Origin: Cavia porcellus | Lineage: Eukaryota > Chordata > Mammalia > Rodentia > Caviidae | Length of the DNA: 64,000 bases | NCBI RefSeq assembly: GCF_034190915.1 | Contig: NW_026947544.1 | Location: 1,400,001-1,464,000, forward strand | Direction: 5' to 3' | In this document: piece after piece, positions 48,527-60,258 of the stretch | How positions within the stretch are numbered: position 1 is the stretch's first letter | Layout of the letters: every line of letters begins with the position of its first letter | Notes under the pieces: model-generated | What the model was told of the DNA's origin: nothing | The model's database searches: none | Seen by the model: the letters and a program-made list of their open reading frames with translations, nothing else | Position numbers and translations under genes: made by a program

Positions 48527-48650
48527 ATACTCTAGGCAAGGCATGGTGTGCACATCTGTCATCCCAGCACCTGGGAGACTGAGACAGGAGGATCTCCATG
48601 AGTTAGAGGCCAGCTTGGGATACCTAGGGGTACCCTGTTTCATAAAATCA
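48527..48650 (+). mobile_element. B1/Alu-like SINE
   Basis: ggcaaggcatggtgtgcaca, catcccagcacctgggagac, tgagacaggaggatctccat, ggccagcttgggatacctag, ccctgtttcataaaat. A 7SL-type monomer without an ID tail. Confidence 0.75.
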
Positions 48651-48667
48651 CTTTCCCTCTATCTTGC

Positions 48668-48860
48668 TAATTTTTTCTCCTTGCTGGGACCAAATACATG
48701 ACACCCAAAGTGAAGGAAGGAAAAGTTTACTTAGCTCACTGTTGTGGAGGTTTCAGTCCATAATCAGCTGGCTCCAAACAGGGTGGCAACCCTTCAAGGC
48801 AGTGACCAGAGCAAAAAGAAAAAACAAATCTCTTCTTGGTTAATACTATACAGAGCCACC
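48668..48860 (-). mobile_element. MaLR-type LTR end, minus strand (tentative)
   Basis: The reverse-complemented 3' end signature is present (ccttgctgggaccaaatac, then aaagtttacttagctcac, ggtttcagtcc). It resembles the better-preserved end at 62463. The far boundary is not visible. Confidence 0.35.
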
Positions 48861-49261
48861 ACCACTACCATCACCACTCCCCACAGTGGGTTTAGCACTT
48901 GCAAAATCTTGCCCCCCCCCACCTCCTTGCACAGGATGAGGATATTTACAAAGAACCCTGGCTCCATGCTGAGTCTCTCAGTTAAACTTCTAAATTGTTC
49001 AAGTTGTACAGTGTATCAACCATACACCCTCACTCAAGGGCAGCCTAGGTGGCATCCACAACAACTTCAGCTAGCCCTGCTTTCTACTACAGATTTCTTC
49101 CTGTCTTGAATGCTTCCAAGTAGAGAACCCAGTTGTAAAATGAAGAATGCTTCCCCCACATGCATTTGGCCTCCCCGGTCACTCTAGGACAGCAACTCCG
49201 TTGTCCCCATCCAACACTAAAGGTGATACACGAGTGTCTGACTGAGATGCTTCTCCAGCCA

Positions 49262-49345
49262 TCTTTGTCTATTTTCTGTTGCCATATCAAAACACCCAAG
49301 GCTGGCTGCTTTATAAAGTAAAAAGGTTATTCCAGCCACTGTTAT
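49262..49345 (-). mobile_element. MaLR-type LTR end, minus strand (tentative)
   Basis: tctattttctgttgccatat, then ggctgctttataaagtaaaaa matches the pattern at 62467-62525 (ctgttttctgttgctatcac, tgacttataaag). Only this terminal part is recognisable. Confidence 0.35.
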
Positions 49346-50006
49346 GGTGACAAGACCTAGCTTCTAGCATATGGACCTCAGGGAAGCATTCCAGAGCCCC
49401 AACCTGACTCCTTTCCATGGGCTACAGAAAACAAGTGCCAACACAGGGCTGTCAGCTTCTGATACAAGACCTGAGCTCCAACTCAGCCAACTTCTTCCCA
49501 GTCTCTAGGCAGTCTGGGCTCTGCTGCACTGACGAGCTACTGTCATCTCATTCTGGACAGGATTCATCCTCAGCACAGCCCATCACAAGAATAACAGACA
49601 TCCCCATCCACTCCACCACATGGGCCTGTTTTGGGCCAGAAGGCGATAAATACCATGCCACTGCATGACAATGAATCTTAATCACAGCTCCCAGCCAACT
49701 TTTCAGACTTGTACTTACATGGGGTTTAATCAAATCCCACAGCAGAGAAGCCCCACTTTTTGAAAGAGTGAGGTACACATACACACACACATATACTTTC
49801 TTTTCCCACCTAACTCACAGGGAAAAGGGGATATTCCCGAAAAAGATGGGTGAATATTTCTCTGCTATGTCAGTACAACTGGCCTTCTATGTTGAAGAAC
49901 CAGAAATTTAAAGGTTAAAAACAAGATGCTGTTTCTCAGCTAGAAACAGCACTGGGCCTCGTGGCTCAGTCCTAACTCAGCCCTGCAGGAAGAAAAAAAA
50001 AAAATC
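49346..50006. other. No gene recognised
   Basis: Possibly the remainder of old LTR sequence on the left. No coding domain was seen. Confidence 0.4.
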
Positions 50007-50124
50007 TGTGGCTGTGATGTTCTCGGGATGTGCTGTGCCAGGGAACTCAGAGATAGAGCCTGCCATTACGCTAATCAGGGTTGTAAAATATGTCAGACTC
50101 AAGTCTACAGAAACCAGGTGTCTT

Positions 50125-50141
50125 AAAGATAAGTTGTGCAG
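50125..50141. repeat. 5' TSD of the intact L1
   Basis: AAAGATAAGTTGTGCAG, identical at 57149-57165. The upstream bases are TCTT, giving a TT/AAAG nick context close to the L1 endonuclease preference. Confidence 0.96.
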
Positions 50142-50960
50142 GCAGAGGAGGAGCTGGGCGGATCCGGAGTCCCTGCAGAAGCCCGTTCCTTTGTCTGAAG
50201 GACTGAATACTTCTGCAAGCAGGGAGGCATCGCAGCTTCCTGAGGCACCTCAGCCTGTGGTGAGTGCCCAGCACAGTCTGCCCAAATCTCAGACTGTTCC
50301 GGACCCCCCAGGCTTCTGGGTGCAGAGAAGTGGAACAGTGGGTTAGAGGCCACTACAGCTGCCTCCCCATCCCCCCCCCCGGCTACACTTGGAAGTCTGC
50401 TGAGCTCCTGACGGATGGGCGGGCCTACACTAACCCCCGAGCCCAGCCGCACCTAGCCATCTCCTGCAGAGGAGGAGCTGGGCGGATCCGGAGTCCCTGC
50501 AGAAGCCCGTTCCTTTGTCTGAAGGACTGAATACTTCTGCAAGCAGGGAGGCATCGCAGCTTCCTGAGGCACCTCAGCCTGTGGTGAGTGCCCAGCACAG
50601 TCTGCCCAAATCTCAGACTGTTCCGGACCCCCCAGGCTTCTGGGTGCAGTGAAGTGGAGCAGTGGGTTAGAGGCCACTACAGCTGCCTCCCCATCCCCCC
50701 CCGGCTACACTTGGAAGTCTGCTGAGCTCCTGACGGATGGGCGGGCCTACACTAACCCCCGAGCCCAGCCGCGCCTAGCCATCTGCCTGCAGAGGAGGAG
50801 CTGGGCGGATCTGGAGTGCCTGCAGAAGTCCCTTCCTTTGCCTAGAGGACTGTGGATATCTCTGCAAGCAGGGAGGGATCACAGGATCCTGAGGCACTGT
50901 GGCCTGTGGAGAGCACCCTAACCCAGCTGCAATTGAAGAGCTGTGGATCTTCCAAGGGGC
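50142..50960 (+). promoter_or_regulatory. Tandem 5' UTR promoter monomers of the intact L1
   Basis: GCAGAGGAGGAGCTGGG starts units at 50142, 50466 and 50789, giving two complete monomers (324 and 323 bp) and a partial third that fades into unique leader after about 50960. Units 1 and 2 differ at only a few positions and in a C-run length. The block is G/C and CpG richer than its surroundings. In mouse L1 such monomers are the promoter; that role here is inferred from position. Confidence 0.9.
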
Positions 50961-51163
50961 AGGTGGGCGCACAGTGTCCCTGAGGCCCAGCTTGTCTGGA
51001 ACTGCGGAGTTCTGAGCAGGCAGAGGAGGGACACTGGTTCTGCAGGCCCAATGGCTGGGGGTAGTGCGGTGTCAGAGGCTCAGTAGCTCCAAACATAGAA
51101 GGGAATTTTCAACAGATCCTGAGGAAGCTTTCAAATAACACTTGAAACACAGAAATATACAAA

Positions 51164-52216
51164 ATGACAAAACGAAAGACCAAATTACAACCTCAAACCT
51201 CCAGCCCATCTCAGGAAACCCTAGGAGCAATGTATATAGAAGAAAATATATCCCATCCACCTCATATATCGGACATAATAGCTACTGAAGTTGACAAACA
51301 ACTCCAGGAAGCTTTAAAGAAATTCAAACTCGAAATAATCTCCCAGATAAAAGAAGAAATGATAAAAGAAATGAAAGAGATTCTAAATATATCTAAAGAA
51401 AACACAGATAAAAAATTGGAGGAACTAAACAAAAAGATAGAATCCCTAGACGAGCAATATAAGAAACAAACAGAATACATAATGCAGATGCACAGAGATA
51501 TACAGGAAATAAAAAACTCCACTGAAAGTTGTAAAAACCGCCTTAATGAAAGTGAAGATAGAATTTCAGACCTTGAAGACATGATTGCAGCTAGTGAACA
51601 GGAAAGGAAAGATCTTTTGAAAATAACAAGGAATCAGGAAACAACAATTCAACACCTGCAAGACGATGCAAAGAAGAATAACATAAGAATGATAGGGATT
51701 AATGAAAGAGAGGGAGACAACATAAAGGATGTCAAGCGGATATTTAGAGAAGTAATAGCTGAAAATTTCCCAAGCATGAGATCAGAAACTGACATCAAGA
51801 TCAGTGAAGCATATAGAACTCCAAACACTCATAACCAAAATAAAACTACACCCAGACATATAATAATCACCATCCCAGAAATCCAACACAAGAATAGATT
51901 ACTAAAAGCTGTCAGAGAGAAAAGACAGATCACTTATAAAGGAAAACCTATCAGAATCACAGCAGACTTCTCAGCACAAACGATAAAGTCAAGAAGAGCA
52001 TGGAGTGAAATATTCCAGATCCTAAAGCAAAATGATTTCCAACCAAGACTGATATATCCTGCAAAACTATCATTCAAAATAGATGGTGCAATACGATACT
52101 TCCATGACAAAGAACAGCTGAAGAACTTCATGAACACCAAACCGACCCTGCAAAAAATATTGAAAGACAGTTTAGATACACAAAGGAAAAAACCACTAAG
52201 CAAAGCAAATAATTAA
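51164..52216 (+). CDS. L1 ORF1p, intact, 350 residues
   Basis: RNA-binding chaperone that trimerises and packages L1 RNA in the cytoplasmic RNP. A basic N-terminus (residues 1-10) and a Ser/Pro stretch precede a long coiled coil (about 42-168, heptads rich in Lys, Glu and Ile). The RRM domain is at about 172-256 (starts [13 protein letters not shown]). The C-terminal domain is at about 261-324 ([40 protein letters not shown]). Length fits L1 ORF1 proteins (roughly 340-370). The ATG at 51164 is the first in frame and matches the start in other copies. There is no stop or frameshift. The stop TAA at 52214 lies 19 bp before ORF2. Residues known to be needed for RNA binding in the family (the Arg pair before Trp280) are present. 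Confidence 0.97.
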   Translation: MTKRKTKLQPQTSSPSQETLGAMYIEENISHPPHISDIIATEVDKQLQEALKKFKLEIISQIKEEMIKEMKEILNISKENTDKKLEELNKKIESLDEQYKKQTEYIMQMHRDIQEIKNSTESCKNRLNESEDRISDLEDMIAASEQERKDLLKITRNQETTIQHLQDDAKKNNIRMIGINEREGDNIKDVKRIFREVIAENFPSMRSETDIKISEAYRTPNTHNQNKTTPRHIIITIPEIQHKNRLLKAVREKRQITYKGKPIRITADFSAQTIKSRRAWSEIFQILKQNDFQPRLIYPAKLSFKIDGAIRYFHDKEQLKNFMNTKPTLQKILKDSLDTQRKKPLSKANN

Positions 52217-52235
52217 ACAGAACAGAAAGATAAAG

Positions 52236-55200
52236 ATGCAACAGCAGAGAGATAACATTCCTACAATTAACCAGCATTTAACAGTAATAACCATTAATGT
52301 AAATGGTCTCAATGCACCAATCAAAAGAAACAGACTAGCAGAATGGATCAAGAAACAAAATCCAACCATATGCTGTTTACAGGAAACCCATCTAACCCAG
52401 AAGGATACTCACAGACTGAAAGTCAAAGGATGGAAAACAATTCTTCATGCAGCAGGAATCCAGAAAAAGGCAGGAGTAGCCATTCTGTTTGCAGACAACG
52501 TGAACTTTAAACCAACAATGGCCATAAAGGACAAAGAAGGTCACTACATACTTGTAAGGGGAAAACTCCAAGAGGAAGAGATAACTATCTTAAATATATA
52601 CGCACCAAACTCCAGAGCACCAAGTTATATAAAACAATTATTAACAGAAATGAAAACTCAAATTATCAGTAACACAATTGTAACAGGAGACCTTAATACG
52701 CCATTGACACCAAGGGACAGATCAACCAGACAGAAAATGAGCAAAGAAATAACAGAACTGAATCATACCTGTGAACAAATGGGTTTGATAGACATATACA
52801 GGATGTTCCACCCAACAACATCTGAATACACATTCTTCTCAGCAGTACATGGATCATTTTCTAAAATAGACCATATATTAGCTCACAGAACATATTTAAA
52901 CAAGTGCAAAAGAGCTGAAATCATCCCTTGCATGTTATCGGATCATAGCGCTCTGAAATTAGAAATTAATGATAAAAGATACTGCAAAAATCCCACAAAC
53001 ACATGGAAACTGAATAACACACTCTTGAGTAATCAGTGGGTCACAGAGGAAATTAAAGAAGAAATCAAACAATACCTAAAAGAAAATGAAAATACAGATA
53101 CAACTTACCGGAACCTGTGGGATGCAATGAAAGCCGTCCTGAGAGGAAAATTTATTGCACTGAGTTCCCACATCAGGAAAACAGAACGAATACAAATAAA
53201 TAACTTGATGCTACACCTCAAACAGCTAGAAAAAGAAGAGCAAGTCAAGCCCAAAGCCAAAAGAAGAGAGGAAATTATAAAAATCAGAGCAGAAATCAAT
53301 GCAATAGAGACTAAGAAAACAATCCAAAGAATCAACAAATCAAAGAGTTGGTTCTTTGAAAGAATAAATAAAATCGATAAGCCCCTAGCCAACCTTATTA
53401 AAAAAAGGGAAGAAAAAGCTCAAATTCATGCAATAAGAAATGAAAAAGGAGAAATCACTACAGACCCAATAGAAATACAGAAGATCATCAACACCTACTT
53501 CGAAAACCTCTACTCTCAAAAGTTTGATAACACAGAAGAAATAGACAGATTCTTAGAAGCATATGAAGTGCCAAAGCTAGATCAAGAGGATGTAAAACTG
53601 TTGAATAACCCAATCTCTGTTACTGAAATTGAAAATGTAATTAAGTCCTTACCCACCAAGAAGAGCCCAGGCCCAGATGGATTCACTGCAGAATTCTACA
53701 AGAAATACAAAGAAGACCTAATGCCGACACTCCTCAAACTGTTCAATGAAATTGAAAGGGAAGCAATCCTTCCTAAGTCGTTCCTGGAAGCAAATATTAC
53801 TCTAGTACCAAAACCTGAGAAAGACCCAACTAAAAAAGAGAACTATAGACCGATCTCCCTAATGAACACAGATGCAAAAATCCTCAATAAAATATTGGCA
53901 AATAGGATCCAGCAAATCATCAAGAAGATTATACACCATGACCAAGTGGGATTCATCCCAGGAATGCAAGGATGGTTCAACATACGCAAATCAATAAATG
54001 TAATCCACCATATCAATAAAGCCAAAAATAAGAATCACATGATCATTTCTATAGATGCAGAAAAAGCCTTCGATAAGGTCCAACATTTATTCATGATAAA
54101 AACTCTACAGAAAATTGGAATAGATGGTCTTTACCTCAATATAATAAAGGCCATTTATGACAAACCAACAGCCAGCATCATTCTAAATGGCCAAAAATTG
54201 AAAGCCTTTACTTTAAAATCAGGCACAAGACAAGGATGTCCTTTATCACCACTCCTATTTAATATAGTACTGGAAGTACTAGCCAGAGCAATTAGGCAAG
54301 AAAGAGAAATAAAAGGGGTAAAGATAGGAAAAGAAGAAGTTAAGTTATCATTGTTTGCAGATGACATGATACTCTACATAGAAGACCCCCTAAACTCCAT
54401 TGAAATACTCTTAGATACAATAAATAAATTCAGTAATGTGGCTGGATACAAAATCAATACTCAGAAATCAATAGCATTCCTATACATGAACAACAAAATT
54501 ACAGAGAGGGAAATAAGAGAAACTGGACTACTCACATTAGCAAGCAAAAAAATGAAATATTTAGGAATTACTCTTACGAAAGAAGTGAAAGACTTATACA
54601 GTGAAAACTATAATACACTGAAAAAGGAAATTGAAGATGATCTCAGAAAATGGAAAGACATCCCTTGCTCATGGATAGGAAGAACAAACATTGTGAAGAT
54701 GGCCATTCTCCCAAAACTCTTATACAGATTCAATGCAATCCCAATAGAAATACCATCAACATACCTTATAGATCTAGAGAAATCACTCCTAAATTTCATC
54801 TGGAACCAGAAGAGACCTAGAATCGCAAAGGCAATTCTAAGCAGCAAAGGCAAAGCAGGAGGCATCACAATCCCTGACTTGAAATTATACTACAAAGCAA
54901 CAGTAGTAAAATCAACATGGTATTGGAATCAAAACAGAGGCGAAGATCAATGGAATAGATTAGAAGATACAACCACAACTACAAACACACTCAACCACCT
55001 TATCTTTGATAAAGGAGCCAAGCAGGTTCACTGGAAGAACGACAGTCTCTTTAATAAATGGTGCTGGAAAAACTGGCTCTCCATTTGCCGAAAACTAAAG
55101 CTAGACCCATGTCTATCACCATGTACTAAATTAAAATCTAAATGGGTCAAAGATCTGAATATTAAAACAGAAACACTAAATCTATTGGAAGACAAAGTGG

Positions 55201-56075
55201 GTAGAAACCTTGGAGACATAGGAGTAGGTAGAGAATTCATGAACAGGACTCAAACCACACGGGAAACACTTCCCAGAATCAATAACTGGGACCACATCTT
55301 ATTAAAAAGTTTCTGCATGTCAAAAGAAATCTCCAGCATAGTGAAAAGAAAACCCACAAACTGGGAAAAGATTTTAGTGAACTCTCTCTCAGACAAGGGA
55401 CTCTTGTCTAAAACATATAAAGAATTAAAAAAACTCAGACCTCCAAAATTCAAAGATCCAATCCAAAAATGGGCATCTGAGATGAATACGCAATTCTCAG
55501 ATGAAGAAATGCAAATGGCAAATAAATATATGAAAACATGCTCATCATCATTGGTCATCAGAGAAATGCAAATTAAAACCACACTGAGATTCCATCTCAC
55601 TCCTGAAAGAATGGCCAGGATCAAGAAAACCAACAACAACAAATGCTGGAGAGGCTGTGGGGAAAAAGGAACTCTCCTGCACTGTTGGTGGGAGTGTAGA
55701 CTGGTACAGCCTTTGTGGAGGTCTGTCTGGAGGTTTCTCAAAAAGTTTGGATTGGAAATCCCATTTATTCCAGCTATTCCACTTCTAGGCATATTCCCAG
55801 AAGAACTGAAAGCATCATACCACAGTGATTTATGTGCACCTATGTTTATAGCAGCACAATTTGTAATCGCCAGATCTTGGAAACAACCCAAGTGTCCATC
55901 AACTGAGGAATGGATAAAAAAGTTGTGGTATTTCTATACAATGGAATATTATTCAGCTATAAAGAAGGATCACATTGAGATATTTATCAATAAATGGGCG
56001 CAGCTTGAGACCATACTCATAAGTGAAATAAATCAATCTCGCATGTGTGAATACCGAATAGTTTCCCTAATGTAA
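52236..56075 (+). CDS. L1 ORF2p, intact, 1279 residues (endonuclease, reverse transcriptase, Cys-rich)
   Basis: Nicks target DNA and reverse transcribes L1 RNA in the nucleus (target-primed reverse transcription). The APE-type endonuclease spans residues 1 to about 245. Expected residues are N21, E50 (in CLQETHL), D152 and N154 (TGDLNTPL), D212 (KIDHIL), and D236 and H237 (LSDHSAL). Each sits seven positions after its human ORF2p counterpart. The reverse transcriptase spans about 480-780 with [35 protein letters not shown] and the catalytic FADD at 707-710. The C-terminal Cys-rich motif is CX3CX7HX4C at C1137, C1141, H1149 and C1154. Length is close to the family norm of about 1275-1280. There is no stop or frameshift. 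Translation is probably by reinitiation after ORF1, as known for L1. The final residues end at TAA 56073-56075. Confidence 0.97.
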   Translation: MQQQRDNIPTINQHLTVITINVNGLNAPIKRNRLAEWIKKQNPTICCLQETHLTQKDTHRLKVKGWKTILHAAGIQKKAGVAILFADNVNFKPTMAIKDKEGHYILVRGKLQEEEITILNIYAPNSRAPSYIKQLLTEMKTQIISNTIVTGDLNTPLTPRDRSTRQKMSKEITELNHTCEQMGLIDIYRMFHPTTSEYTFFSAVHGSFSKIDHILAHRTYLNKCKRAEIIPCMLSDHSALKLEINDKRYCKNPTNTWKLNNTLLSNQWVTEEIKEEIKQYLKENENTDTTYRNLWDAMKAVLRGKFIALSSHIRKTERIQINNLMLHLKQLEKEEQVKPKAKRREEIIKIRAEINAIETKKTIQRINKSKSWFFERINKIDKPLANLIKKREEKAQIHAIRNEKGEITTDPIEIQKIINTYFENLYSQKFDNTEEIDRFLEAYEVPKLDQEDVKLLNNPISVTEIENVIKSLPTKKSPGPDGFTAEFYKKYKEDLMPTLLKLFNEIEREAILPKSFLEANITLVPKPEKDPTKKENYRPISLMNTDAKILNKILANRIQQIIKKIIHHDQVGFIPGMQGWFNIRKSINVIHHINKAKNKNHMIISIDAEKAFDKVQHLFMIKTLQKIGIDGLYLNIIKAIYDKPTASIILNGQKLKAFTLKSGTRQGCPLSPLLFNIVLEVLARAIRQEREIKGVKIGKEEVKLSLFADDMILYIEDPLNSIEILLDTINKFSNVAGYKINTQKSIAFLYMNNKITEREIRETGLLTLASKKMKYLGITLTKEVKDLYSENYNTLKKEIEDDLRKWKDIPCSWIGRTNIVKMAILPKLLYRFNAIPIEIPSTYLIDLEKSLLNFIWNQKRPRIAKAILSSKGKAGGITIPDLKLYYKATVVKSTWYWNQNRGEDQWNRLEDTTTTTNTLNHLIFDKGAKQVHWKNDSLFNKWCWKNWLSICRKLKLDPCLSPCTKLKSKWVKDLNIKTETLNLLEDKVGRNLGDIGVGREFMNRTQTTRETLPRINNWDHILLKSFCMSKEISSIVKRKPTNWEKILVNSLSDKGLLSKTYKELKKLRPPKFKDPIQKWASEMNTQFSDEEMQMANKYMKTCSSSLVIREMQIKTTLRFHLTPERMARIKKTNNNKCWRGCGEKGTLLHCWWECRLVQPLWRSVWRFLKKFGLEIPFIPAIPLLGIFPEELKASYHSDLCAPMFIAAQFVIARSWKQPKCPSTEEWIKKLWYFYTMEYYSAIKKDHIEIFINKWAQLETILISEINQSRMCEYRIVSLM

Positions 56076-57120
56076 GTAATGATTCAAATATATGAAAATA
56101 TGTGGCAATCATGATTCCCCATTATGTGGCCTTGAAGCCTTATAAAATTTTCACTTATTAATTAGAAAGGCTTTATTCCGGGCTTCTTGATATGGAAATA
56201 TTTGAAGCTATAGTATATGAAGTTTTATCCAAATATCTCAAGGAAAAAGACAGACACTATGGTAACTATTATTCTTTAAAAAAATTATTTAGTTATTTCT
56301 TATGTTTATTTTAATTAAGGGAAAAATTTAAAAAATTAGGATATATAATAGTAACTCTTTTCGATTTCCTATTAACTTGTTTTGAAGTCCTGTAATGCTC
56401 CCACGATCTTGTTTTGACTGATTAGACTCTGTTCCATTCTGTGGGATAGTATCAGGTCCGAGGGTATAGGCAACTACTTTGAAGGCAGTAAGATTCACTA
56501 AGATGCCCATTCTGGTTTGACTATTGTCTCCTTTGGAAGTCCTGTAATGTTTACAATGTCTAAGTTTTATTGGTCTTATTCTCTACTGTTTTGTCCAACT
56601 TTATAATATCTAATGAGATAGACAAATCTTTTTAAGGAAACAAGAGACAACGTTGATAACTATTGTTAATAACCGTATACTCTGTTCTACATCATGTGCT
56701 AAGTCTATCCTTGGTTTTCACTGACAGCTTTGTTCTGCCATATTTGACTTTATTCTCCCCCCCCCAAAAAGTAATAAGAACTAAGGAGTAATAAAATCTA
56801 AAATGTGTAAATTTTGTTGTAAAAAGAGAGGAAGGGGAAAAAAGAGCTCTAACGGATATAACAGCAAGTGTGTATAGGGATGTTGAATAGCTGACTATAT
56901 TAATGTTTTTGGATCATTGAACACAGCTGTTTGTAGTCTCTCTGTTTGAATGTCTACTTTGTATTCTTTGATACTGTGATTTGAGCAACTATTTCCAAGA
57001 TGATAATATGTAATCTATTAACAGGTGATTTCTTACTGTTATGCTTTTTTTGTAGTTCTGTATTATATGTAACCTTACACTGCTTTGTTTTGTTTTGTGT
57101 TTTTCTCTTTTTCCTCTTAA

Positions 57121-57148
<28 letters not shown>
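56076..57148 (+). other. 3' UTR and poly(A) tail of the intact L1
   Basis: About 1.05 kb of 3' UTR shared with the other L1s in the window, then AATAAA and roughly 30 A residues. The C8 run followed by AAAAAG at 56756-56768 takes the place of the TTCAAAAAAAA patch in older copies. Confidence 0.9.
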
Positions 57149-57153
<5 letters not shown>

Positions 57154-57165
57154 TAAGTTGTGCAG
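57149..57165. repeat. 3' TSD of the intact L1
   Basis: Identical to 50125-50141. The leading A residues merge with the tail. LTR sequence resumes at 57166. Confidence 0.96.
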
Positions 57166-57449
57166 AACAAAGACAGTTAATTAACTCTGACCCACTGGTC
57201 ACCCCTTATAAACTGACCAATAGCAGGTAGATAAGATGCCCACCGCTCTGCACTAACTGTAATGATTGGCTTCTGTAATAAATGCTTACAGTGCGGTTTT
57301 TCCCCCTTAAAAACACCAGCCTTGCCCCAACTCAGGGTTCTCCATTTCCACCTGTTTGGAGGACCCCGTGTGCATGGAATAATAAAAACCCCTTTTTTCT
57401 TACATGAGAGCGGGGCCCTTGGAGTCTCCCTTGCAACACCAGTCTTACA

Positions 57450-58600
57450 ATGTGATTCCAAGTTCTGACTGCTTTAGATTGACAGAGAGGATCTTCAGAA
57501 TGTGTTTGGCAGACAGGTCAAGAACGAAGTCCTTCTGATCTTCCAAAGAATTCCATGAGGCTATGGCAACTCATTTCTCTATGCTGTATCCATGGTCTTT
57601 TCTGTGCCAAGAAGCCTTGGAGTTCCCAAATCAACAGCTAAGACTTTCCTTAACCAGGGATCCTTCCCTACTAGCAACGATTTACAATATCTTAGCACCC
57701 ACTTTGGAAAAAATTCCTGTCATTTTGAATTTGAATATGCAAGTGTGTAAATACACCTCAAATTGCTAAATACACCTCAAAATCAACCTGTATTATTCTT
57801 TTCCAGCCAGGATCATTACCTAAACAAATAAAAAATGCATGATTTCCATGAATGTCACAGCATCATAATGCATAATAGGCAAAAGACAGATGTCTGGTGT
57901 GCACATGAATTATGGTTCTACATCTCACAAATCATGGCTCAGCCATGGAAGTGTGTGAACTGCCAATTCATGCTGCAGCACAAATGAGCTCCAAAAACAT
58001 GCTCAGGGAAAGAAGGCAGGCTGGGAGCTGTGATGTGCCAAAGGACAAATGCTATGTAATCCCATTTGTGTGAAATATTCAGAAGTGGTCCACACAGAGA
58101 CAGAAAGCAGACTGGGGGTTGTGGGTCCAGGGAAGGAAAAGCTGGATGAGAGTCTTACACTGAGGAGATGAAAACATTTAGGAACTGGAGAGAAGCTATG
58201 GTTTCTCCACATCACAAACACACAAAATGCCATTAAAAGAGTCATTTTGTTTTATGTGAGTTGTACCTCAAGTTTTTAGATGCACAATTTAAACATATGA
58301 AATGCACTTCACTAACTGCAAGGTCCCCGTTCTAAGCAGTTTAGGATTTCACTATCAGAACAAACTAGGAACCATGAGAGCAGGCATGTAGCTGAGGCAG
58401 GATCGCAAAGTCCAACTCCCAGTGCAACAGACAAACTTCTTTTTTCAATTCCCCTCTGAAGTGGATTGGTAACTGGTGGTCACTTAAAACGCCAGCTGAA
58501 CTGAATCAGCATGGTGCTGAGCATGGGTGGCCCACCTGAGGACTGTTGCCTGGAAAAAAGGAAGATCTGGAGAGGAAGAGTAGCGTATGGGTTGTTTGGA
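57450..58600. other. No gene recognised
   Basis: Short open frames without known domains. No repeat core recognised. Confidence 0.45.
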
Positions 58601-58930
58601 GCTGTTGGTTCTCCTGGAAGAGCTTGTCATGCTGGCTCCCCTGATATAAACTCAGCTGTTTTCATCAGAGGAGCTCAGGACGTTGTTGCTGAGGATGGCT
58701 GTGGTTCACTTTGGGGGAACCTCTGGTCCTCTGAGCATCACTTCCTGGCTCCAGAGGGGAAGATGTGTGCTGTTCAATCTCCAGGAGAAGCTTGTCACAC
58801 TGGTTTCCTGATACAAACACAGCTATTATCATCAGAGGAGCTCAGGATCTCATTGCTGAGGATGGCTGTTGTGCTTTTGAGGGGATCCCTGGTCCTTATT
58901 TTGAGAATCACCTCTTGGCTCCAGTGCAGA
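58601..58930. repeat. Two-copy 168-bp tandem duplication, diverged
   Basis: Copies start at 58601 and 58769. They share CATCAGAGGAGCTCAGGA, GCTGAGGATGGCTGT and a common ending (ctcttggctccag or cttcctggctccag). Indels break any shared reading frame. The 157-codon plus-strand frame (58511-58984) reads the two copies in different frames. Confidence 0.85.
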
Positions 58931-59042
58931 ACCCTCAGCTTGCTGGCACAGCTCTATCATCCTGCTGGCATAGACTTCTACTGACCTTAGGGGCCTTCCC
59001 AGCACAGATCTCTATGAAATGGATTTACATGAGTCATTGTTG

Positions 59043-59168
59043 TGGGCTGTGGGCCTCCTGTTGGATTCATGGGGGGCACTGTCATGGGCTCTAGGTCTTC
59101 AGCTGGACTCATGCAGGATATTGCTATTGGATCCAGGTCCTCAGGTGGGTTTCCTTGGTTTTCAGTGT
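59043..59168. repeat. Three-unit 42-bp tandem repeat
   Basis: Units at 59043, 59085 and 59127 share tgggct.tagg.ct.cagctgga.tcatg-type sequence. The 42-bp period equals 14 codons. The minus-strand open frame 59187-58987 reads them as 14-residue units (PPEDLDPIAISCMS, PAEDLEPMTVPPMN, then PTGGPQPTTMTHVN). There is no clear start or splice context, so it is not called as a gene. Confidence 0.75.
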
Positions 59169-60245
59169 TTGGACAGATTTCCTGCATTTTCTTTGTATTT
59201 AACTCCTTGGGTGATCACCAGAAAGCAATATTATAATTGATGTGTCCTGTATATGATTGTTCTCCTTGCAACCCCTGACTACAATACTCTCTAAGAACAA
59301 GTAGCTTTAGGGACAAGGCGGCAGACCCTATCCTTTGGACCTTTCTGTGCCACCCTTTCTGTGTGGCAGAAACAGTTGCTGTGTTCAAAATTAGGAGGAA
59401 AGAGGGAGGAAGGTGCATAGCTGGCCCGTGAGGGTGGGTTATAGTAAAGGCCTTGGAAGTAGCTGCAGGTAAGGAAAAGAGAAAGCTATTGGGTCCCTTG
59501 AATTCCCAGCCTTCTCATCCTAGGGACCCACCCCACCCAGAATTCCCCCTCTGGAATCTTCACTGTGGCTGACCCCCAAACACTACCCTTGCAGGGAGAG
59601 TAGCCATGGGCCGAGTCCTCTCCCTGAAACCCTGCAGTTTTCTAACCCGGTTTTTACCAAACAAGTAAGATGTTGCCTGTTCCTACAAATGTCCATCTTT
59701 CCTCTTCCTTCCTGTTCCCCTCACTGGTTCTATTTAGTCCATCTGTTTCCTGCCATGCTCATGCAACCACCCGTCCCTTTTCTGTTTTTTTCAACTGTCC
59801 ACTCACTAAAATATTACTCCAGGGGCGAGCAAATGCAGAGGAAAGACAACCCAGCTATGCAATGCAGAATGAAGGGGTCCATCCCTGGAAGGTAGAGCCC
59901 ATACATTGTAGTGAGCTGGTCATAAAAACTCCAGGAAAACTGTGAACTGTGCTTCCAGGATGGCGAATGGTGAGGGCCTGTGAGTGAGATGACAGAGGCC
60001 AGTTTCACAAGGAAGAGACAGCACACTGTGAAGACTGGAAGCATGTATACATTGCGGAGCGAAGAGTCTGAATGACAGGAACAGCTGCAGCATAGCTTGT
60101 GTCAGGCCTGGACATCCCCACCAATGGCAGCCCACAAAGTGCACAAAAGTAGGTACTTCCAGCTGTGCAAGGGTGCAAGCTGCCAGCTGCCTGAAAGCAC
60201 AGGGACATGGACTCTGCCCACACTGCAGAGGGCTTGCCACCAAAC
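59169..60245. other. No gene recognised
   Basis: Open frames of up to 108 codons on both strands (59670-59945; minus 59814-60331) have no recognisable domain. Confidence 0.45.
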
Positions 60246-60258
60246 GTCACAATAGTAG

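Larger units (their letters stand above)
50142..57148 (+). mobile_element. Full-length L1 with both ORFs intact (candidate active)
   Basis: The 5' UTR 50142-51163 starts exactly at a monomer boundary. ORF1 is 51164-52216, the spacer is 19 bp, and ORF2 is 52236-56075. The 3' UTR 56076-57120 contains a short C/A-rich patch at 56756-56768 and AATAAA at 57120-57125. The poly(A) tail of about 30 bp ends just before the TSD. The target duplications are identical over 17 bp and the tail has no interruptions, both signs of a recent insertion. It is inserted into a solo LTR in the same orientation. It is the only L1 in the window without a coding lesion. Confidence 0.96.
50007..57449 (+). mobile_element. 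Solo LTR (about 419 bp without the insertion), split by a young L1
   Basis: The left part 50007-50141 begins TGTGGCTGTGATG. The right part 57166-57449 continues it and ends TCTTACA. The two halves join exactly at the L1 target site. The right half holds a TATA-like ttataaa at 57206-57212, an AATAAA at 57278 and another at 57381 near the end, consistent with a retroviral promoter and poly(A) region. No internal viral genes are next to it. No clear 4-6 bp TSD of the LTR itself was seen, so the outer edges are approximate. Confidence 0.65.

Noticed and set aside
50142..50788. Regular direct repeats that might suggest a CRISPR-like array or a satellite
   Set aside because: Units are 324 bp with no spacers and lie exactly at the 5' end of an L1.
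50123..50921. Repeated short frames on both strands with identical peptides
   Set aside because: They are the two 324-bp monomers read in different frames; the repetition reflects promoter DNA.
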